Below the pieces are notes generated by a model that saw only the letters and a program-made list of their open reading frames with translations, was not told the origin of the DNA and did no database searches. A stretch of DNA of 64,000 bases from Ornithodoros turicata. Its lineage: Eukaryota; Arthropoda; Arachnida; Ixodida; Argasidae. Shown here piece by piece: positions 59,505 through 64,000 of this stretch; within the stretch, counting starts at the first letter, position 1, and each line of letters starts with the position of its first letter. The translations under genes were made by a program, and so were the position numbers. Location of the stretch: contig NC_088210.1 of the NCBI RefSeq assembly GCF_037126465.1, positions 17,199,511-17,263,510 on the forward strand, written 5' to 3'.

Positions 59505-60570
59505 GATTTTTTATTTTTCAACGTAATCTCCAGCTGCACTAATGCACTTGTCCCAGCGTTTCACGAGGGCTGATGCCAGCAGCGTAGAAATCCTTACCGG
59601 CGCGTAGCAGCCATGATCGGACCGCGTTCTTGACCTCGTCGTCGCAGCTGAAGTGGCGGCCCCCAAGGAAGCCTTCAGTGGCCCGAAGAGATGGAAATCG
59701 CTGGGGGCGAGGTCTGGACTGTAAGGGGGATGTGGCAGCAACTCCCAGCCAAGTTCCTGGTGCCAAGTAAGGTGCGTGTCGTGAGATGCGCGGTATGTTG
59801 GCGTGCATTGTCCTGTAGAAGGAGGACTCTTTCGGTGATGAGGCCCGGCCGCTTTTGCTTCAGCGCCTTATACACATCCGTGAGAACCCGGCAGTAATAT
59901 GCACTATTGGTACCACTGGGCAGAAAATCAACCTGAACAACGCCAGCCTTGTCCCAGAAAACCGTGGCCATGACCTTACCCGCAGACGGGGTGCTTCGGA
60001 ACTTCTTGGGAGCTGGCGAGCCCGGATGCTTCAGCTGTTTTGATGCGCGTTTAGACTCAGGAGTGAAATGGTGCACCCACGTTACATTGCACGCGATGAA
60101 CCGATCAAGGAACGTCTGTCCTTCAGTGTCGAAACTGTACCTTAGCTCTTGGGAGATTTCCAGTCTTCTCTGCCGGTCAAACAAGGAGAGCTGCCTCGGG
60201 ACCAAACGGGCACTAACTTTCCGAAACTGGAGGTGTTCATGAATGATAGTGTTCAACGTTCCCACAGAAAGGTCCGTCTTTCGAGCCAGTTCGAGACATG
60301 TTATCCGTCGGTTCTTAAGGATCAGGCGCTCCACAAGTTGGGTGCTCTCAGGAACTCTGACACTGGGCTCTGTGCCGCCCGGGCCGGGATCGTCCTGCAC
60401 TGATGTACGGCCATCTCGGAACCGTTTGCACCACTCAAACGCTTTGCTGTGGCTAAGTGTATCGTGGCCCTACTGAGCCTGAAGTCTTCTGTGAATTTCA
60501 GATGACTAGCGCACTCAGCGCCGCTCAACACAATCAGCAACCACTCAAGCCTCCAAGCAGTCAAGCACTC
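59505..60570 (-). pseudogene. Mariner-family transposase, degraded
   Basis: On the minus strand, successive frames match a mariner transposase: a helix-turn-helix part near 60200-60480 (DGRTSVQDDPGPGG, ITCLELARKTDLSVGTLN), TWVHHFTPESKRAS, GKVMATVFWDKAGV, LLLQDNARQHTA and PYSPDLAPSDFHLF. The parts lie in different frames, with shifts near 60400, 59745 and 59650. The first catalytic Asp expected before TWVHH (normally DETW) is replaced (CNVTW), while the Asp in QDNAR and in PSDFHLF remain. There is no matching terminal repeat on the left. The copy cannot encode an active enzyme. Confidence 0.9.
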
Positions 60571-61090
60571 AGCATTTACATCTCATCACTGGAACCCGCC
60601 CGGAGCGCAGCGCTCTTGTTCTCGCCATCCCGCTGCTGCTGCATCAACAGCCATTCACAAGCCGTGTGTCCAGTAGTCCATCATCCACGAGTCGTCCTCA
60701 TTCTCCTCTTCATAGTATCGACGCGGACCTCAACCGCGAACTTCCAAAAAGAAGCGCCAATGATAGGGCATTTATGTATTTCGTATCAGTTTGGATGGAC
60801 CTATATACGATTACCTAATGGCGCTGCTCAGTTGATGTGTTCTTAATTCCGGGTAAAATATCAAAATTTCTCGGTATCTGACGAGGTTTAACAGAGATCT
60901 AGGCCTTTCTTTGTTTCTTTTTTTTTTTTTTTTATAGTGGCGGTTCTAGTAATATGTGTGGATAGGATAGCGACGGGAAACAAGAAGACAAACACAGTGA
61001 CAGTCGTCTTCTTCGCTTGTCTTCCTTACATACATACGAATCGGACCCATATGTGTTGCCTTATGTAGCAATCTAGTTCACCTATATACT

Positions 61091-61300
61091 ACGAGGGGTG
61101 TTCAAGTCAAACTGTGACTTTCTGTCTCCCGAGTGTACAAATGGCTCGCGCTACTTCGTTTTCGTCATTTTCACACGCCACAGGCCTCCGCGTTCACCAC
61201 GTGGTTGTCCAGAGTTTGTGAAAAACAGAAGACACGTGCTAGACAAGATGGCCGACAACGAGGTGAGCGCACACATCGAACAGCATGAAGTTTCTCGTGA
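61091..61300 (+). mobile_element. Mariner-like 5' end fragment
   Basis: TACGAGGGGTGTTCAAGTCAA resembles a mariner terminal repeat. About 155 bases on, ATGGCCGACAACGAGGTGAG could be the start of a transposase, but it loses similarity after about 15 codons. It is opposite in orientation to the transposase relic, so probably a separate insertion. Confidence 0.45.
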
Positions 61301-62307
61301 AGGAAGGCGTAAATGTGTTGCGTTGAGTGATCGTTGCTGCGTTGCTTGTTGCTGGGTGAGTGCGTTGCTGAGTGCGTTGCTGAGCGCGACAGCACCGCGA
61401 CCGGTACGTAAGCCGGTCAGGACTCATGTAGGAGAATACCACCTCCTCTACATTTGGTGACCCGAACAACGAACACCATGTTCGGCATAATTCGGCCATT
61501 CACCATCCTAAATTTTTCGACAAACCAGCAGCGAACCATCTCCTGGCAGACAAGTCGCACCGGGACCACTGTTCCACCGGGGACCCGCAGGGAGACCACA
61601 TGCAGTAAGCTGAGTTTCCGGCCTCCACCTGCTTCACGATGGTCCTCTCCGGCACTTCTCTGGCGGCAAGCAGCATCCACGCTTACGTACCGGCCAGCTG
61701 TTCCTTCGCGGGCTCAGATATGGTTTCTCTTCCTTGTGTATCAACCATCCCGTGAGGTATTTGTTTGGTTTCATATTTTTTTTTGTTGTTTCCTGGCGTT
61801 TTTGAGACCTTGCCAATATGATTAGCTGCAATAAAAACCGGTCAGCCTTCTCCGTCCTCTGTTCCTCGAAGCGTGGCCTGGAGGAGCGGCACGTGGCAAA
61901 GAATCGTGTTGTCGAGGCGTTGGAGACGCCTTTGCGAAACAAAAAGGAGCAGGAACAAGGTCCTGCGTGTAATAATGGTAACGAATGGTTATTGGTAATG
62001 ACGATACCTGTCCCAGTATAGACCCCCGTCTCAAACAATAGCGAAAGCTGTATTCCGAATAACGAGATTTCACACGTGGACTCTCCTGCACTGTCGCTTT
62101 TGGTGCCAAGTTTTGTGGTGATGTTTTCACCCATTCTGTTTCAAAGTGTATAGATTTGTGTAGTTTCCCTTCCTTTTCTGAATAACGCGTCCTGGAGTAG
62201 CCAGTCCCGAGTGGCTCGGGACTAACATCTCATTTTTTTTTTCTTTTATAAGTGAATCAGTCAATCGATATAGTCGAACGCCTTTGTTCAAGGACCATTA
62301 ATATTTT

Positions 62308-62361
62308 CGTATAATGTACGGAATCGTATAATGTACGACCATATAATGTACGATCAAATGC
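62308..62361. repeat. Short tandem repeat, ATAATGTACG(A/G)
   Basis: Three copies of CGTATAATGTACG-type units with short spacers. Confidence 0.8.
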
Positions 62362-63638
62362 CGATGCTCATATAACCTCCGGTGTTGGTGCGCATAGAGT
62401 CACTAATGCCATCAAGCATCACAATGCCGATCCCTACAACGACATGCAGTACAGAAAGCGTACTACTCGTTGAGTCATATAACTTGTAATGACTCCAAAG
62501 ACACCGAAATGGCCCTGTAATAAAATTATTGATTTCCTTTTCTTTCGATCCCTTTTGCAGTTGTTCTCATTGACAGATTCGATCTTACGCAATCTCTGTT
62601 TACGTCGCGTGACCCTGGAAACCAGTGTCAAGGATAATCGATCTCGGAGACTTCGCCGTGTCCTTGCTAATCCTCGTCTCGCCTAGTTTTCTTTCTTCTT
62701 CTTCTTTTTCGCTAGGAAGTGGTATTCCTTGAGCTGAGATCAAGTCGTTCTCGTACCTGCTATTTTGTCTGTGAAGCATTTAGATACATAAGTAGAGACG
62801 TCCATCGTGCGCGACACATGTCAGGCAGTTTGTGGTAAAGTGTAAACAAACAGAAGTATCATAACTAGACCGTGGTCGTGACCTTTTGCGACGCCTGCTT
62901 GACATTTCGCCAGCGACGCGGGTCTGGTATTTGCCTTCTCCACAATGCTCCAACTGAAGACATGCAAAACGTCATAGCCTTCTGTTGCAACATAAACGCG
63001 AGCGATCTGCGTCACGTGCTATCGTGTGTTTCTGACCATGGGGAATGTACTGCTGCTCAGCCGCAAGATATCCCGTAGCAGACGACAGGGCGGACGGTGT
63101 CGTCTGCTATGTGCGAATGCTTAACAACGTCCAAGTTGACAGCCAACATGAGAGCCAAAGTTGACGCGCACCATGAGCTACTAGTTCATACCCATGATGT
63201 CGTAACATGCAACCCTTATACAGGGTACCGCTTGCATGATCCGCTAGGGGCGGTGCTCATGGACCCGCAGGCTCTGTCGCTCTGTATCATGATTGGACCG
63301 TTGAAATTTGAATTTTGGATGGCAGTAGCAGCCACACCGCCGCAGCAGACGACAATAACGCTGGAACCCCCACAAGAGCGCGTAGGTGATAACGATTTCG
63401 AATTTAACTGTTGCAAGAACACGTACCATAGTGGACATCCAGCGCTTGTACAAAATTCCTGACGTAAGCTTGAGTATATGGTGTTATATTATGCCAGTTG
63501 AAGCAATACACTTGCCGATGACCAGCTTTGCTGTCAGCATCCAAATATCGGCGCTGAGCAGCGCAAATGACATATCTCTAAAATCTAATATATTGTCACC
63601 TGTACTGAGACAAAGATAGCTTGGCCCACCTCTACTAA

Positions 63639-63793
63639 CCCAAGCAGCACAATGTACTGAAAGTCGAGTGCAATGGGGGTGGACGGGTAGGTGGAAGGCC
63701 TTGAACAGACCCGTGAAACTAAAGAACATTGATAAGACGCATACCGTCCACCCCTATTGCACCCGACTTTCAGTACAATAGTGCTGCTTGGGA
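63639..63793. mobile_element. Hairpin MITE, family F, 155 bp
   Basis: Arms of about 48 bases: CCCAAGCAGCACAATGTACT ... GGGGGTGGACGG, matched by CCGTCCACCCCTATTGCACC ... GTGCTGCTTGGG. The loop is about 55 bases. The flanking target site was not resolved. Confidence 0.85.
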
Positions 63794-64000
63794 AGCGTAC
63801 GACGGTCTAGACATCAGTGACAACGATGACGTAGAAGCGTGCCCGGGGTATCTTGTTTATAGGTCGTCCGCCTGGTGAGGGCAAGGCCTCAGACGGATGC
63901 TATCTATACGTACGAATATATCTCTGCTATCAACAATGCTTATTCTGTGGGACGTCTGCACCCAACAAGCGTACAATCAATTTGGCTCGTGCCTATCAGG

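Larger units (their letters stand above)
53913..64000. other. Probable first intron of the SLC5-like gene, or intergenic DNA
   Basis: No further supported exon. Contents include a SINE fragment (about 55205-55280), GTAATGAGA repeats (57678-57781), a MITE (59151-59324), a mariner relic (59505-60570), a second mariner-like 5' end (61091-61300), ATAATGTACGA repeats (62308-62361), a diverged copy of the 4.4-kb repeat (62930-63115) and a hairpin MITE (63639-63793). Confidence 0.5.

Noticed and set aside
61430..61480. LTR end and primer-binding-like site (TTTGGTGACCCGAAC)
   Set aside because: It resembles the start of a Gypsy-type element, but no matching LTR, gag or pol frame was found in the window; too weak to annotate.
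1..64000. CRISPR array, operon or bacterial defence system
   Set aside because: The window is eukaryotic. No regularly spaced identical repeats with unique spacers were seen; repeated units are MITEs, SINEs and microsatellites.

Overview
This is a eukaryotic nuclear window of roughly even base composition. It has intron-containing genes and a very heavy load of short transposons. The best guess for the source is a tick (Acari, Ixodida). The pointers are tRNA-derived SINEs resembling the ixodid Ruka family, a secreted M13 (neprilysin-like) metalloprotease and a mucin-GH18 membrane protein of a kind I associate with ticks. This is inferred from gene and repeat style; no species marker was tested.

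Layout: (1) 1-6.8 kb, minus strand: the first eight coding exons of an M13 metallopeptidase with a signal peptide; the gene runs off the left edge. (2) 6.8-17.5 kb: no gene seen, but a dense cluster of hairpin MITEs with TA target sites, SINE pieces and a hAT-like element. (3) 17.56-18.78 kb, plus strand: a two-exon gene for an unrecognised 214-residue protein. (4) 20.49-23.69 kb, plus: NECAP (endocytic adaptor), complete in seven exons. (5) 24.46-25.42 kb, minus: single-exon B3GALT6 (glycosaminoglycan linker galactosyltransferase). (6) 26.29-30.20 kb, plus: UBE2J2 (ER-anchored ubiquitin-conjugating enzyme), head-to-head with B3GALT6. (7) 31.62-37.81 kb, minus: REV1 (translesion polymerase), complete in 15 exons and tail-to-tail with UBE2J2. 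(8) 39.38-46.15 kb, plus: a 12-exon type II membrane protein with a 965-residue mucin-like stalk and a degenerate GH18 chitinase fold. (9) 46.15-53.77 kb: repeats, including a 714-bp hAT MITE with a perfect 8-bp target duplication and a TTAA-flanked element. (10) 53.77-53.91 kb, plus: the first coding exon of a probable SLC5-type sodium/solute cotransporter, whose remaining exons are not in the window. (11) 53.9-64 kb: intron or intergenic DNA with a decayed mariner transposase and several inverted-repeat elements.

Exon models were built by hand from splice sites and family alignment from memory. For NECAP, UBE2J2, REV1 and the mucin-GH18 gene all splice phases agree and total coding length is an exact multiple of three. 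The genes do not form one pathway: they cover endocytosis, Golgi glycosylation, ER-associated degradation, DNA damage tolerance, secreted proteolysis and membrane transport. B3GALT6 and UBE2J2 are also close neighbours on human 1p36.33, which suggests old linkage. I found no CRISPR array, operon or other prokaryote-type system, and no functional tRNA or rRNA gene. The most unusual items are the mucin-GH18 pseudoenzyme, the unrecognised 214-residue gene and the local hairpin-MITE cluster.
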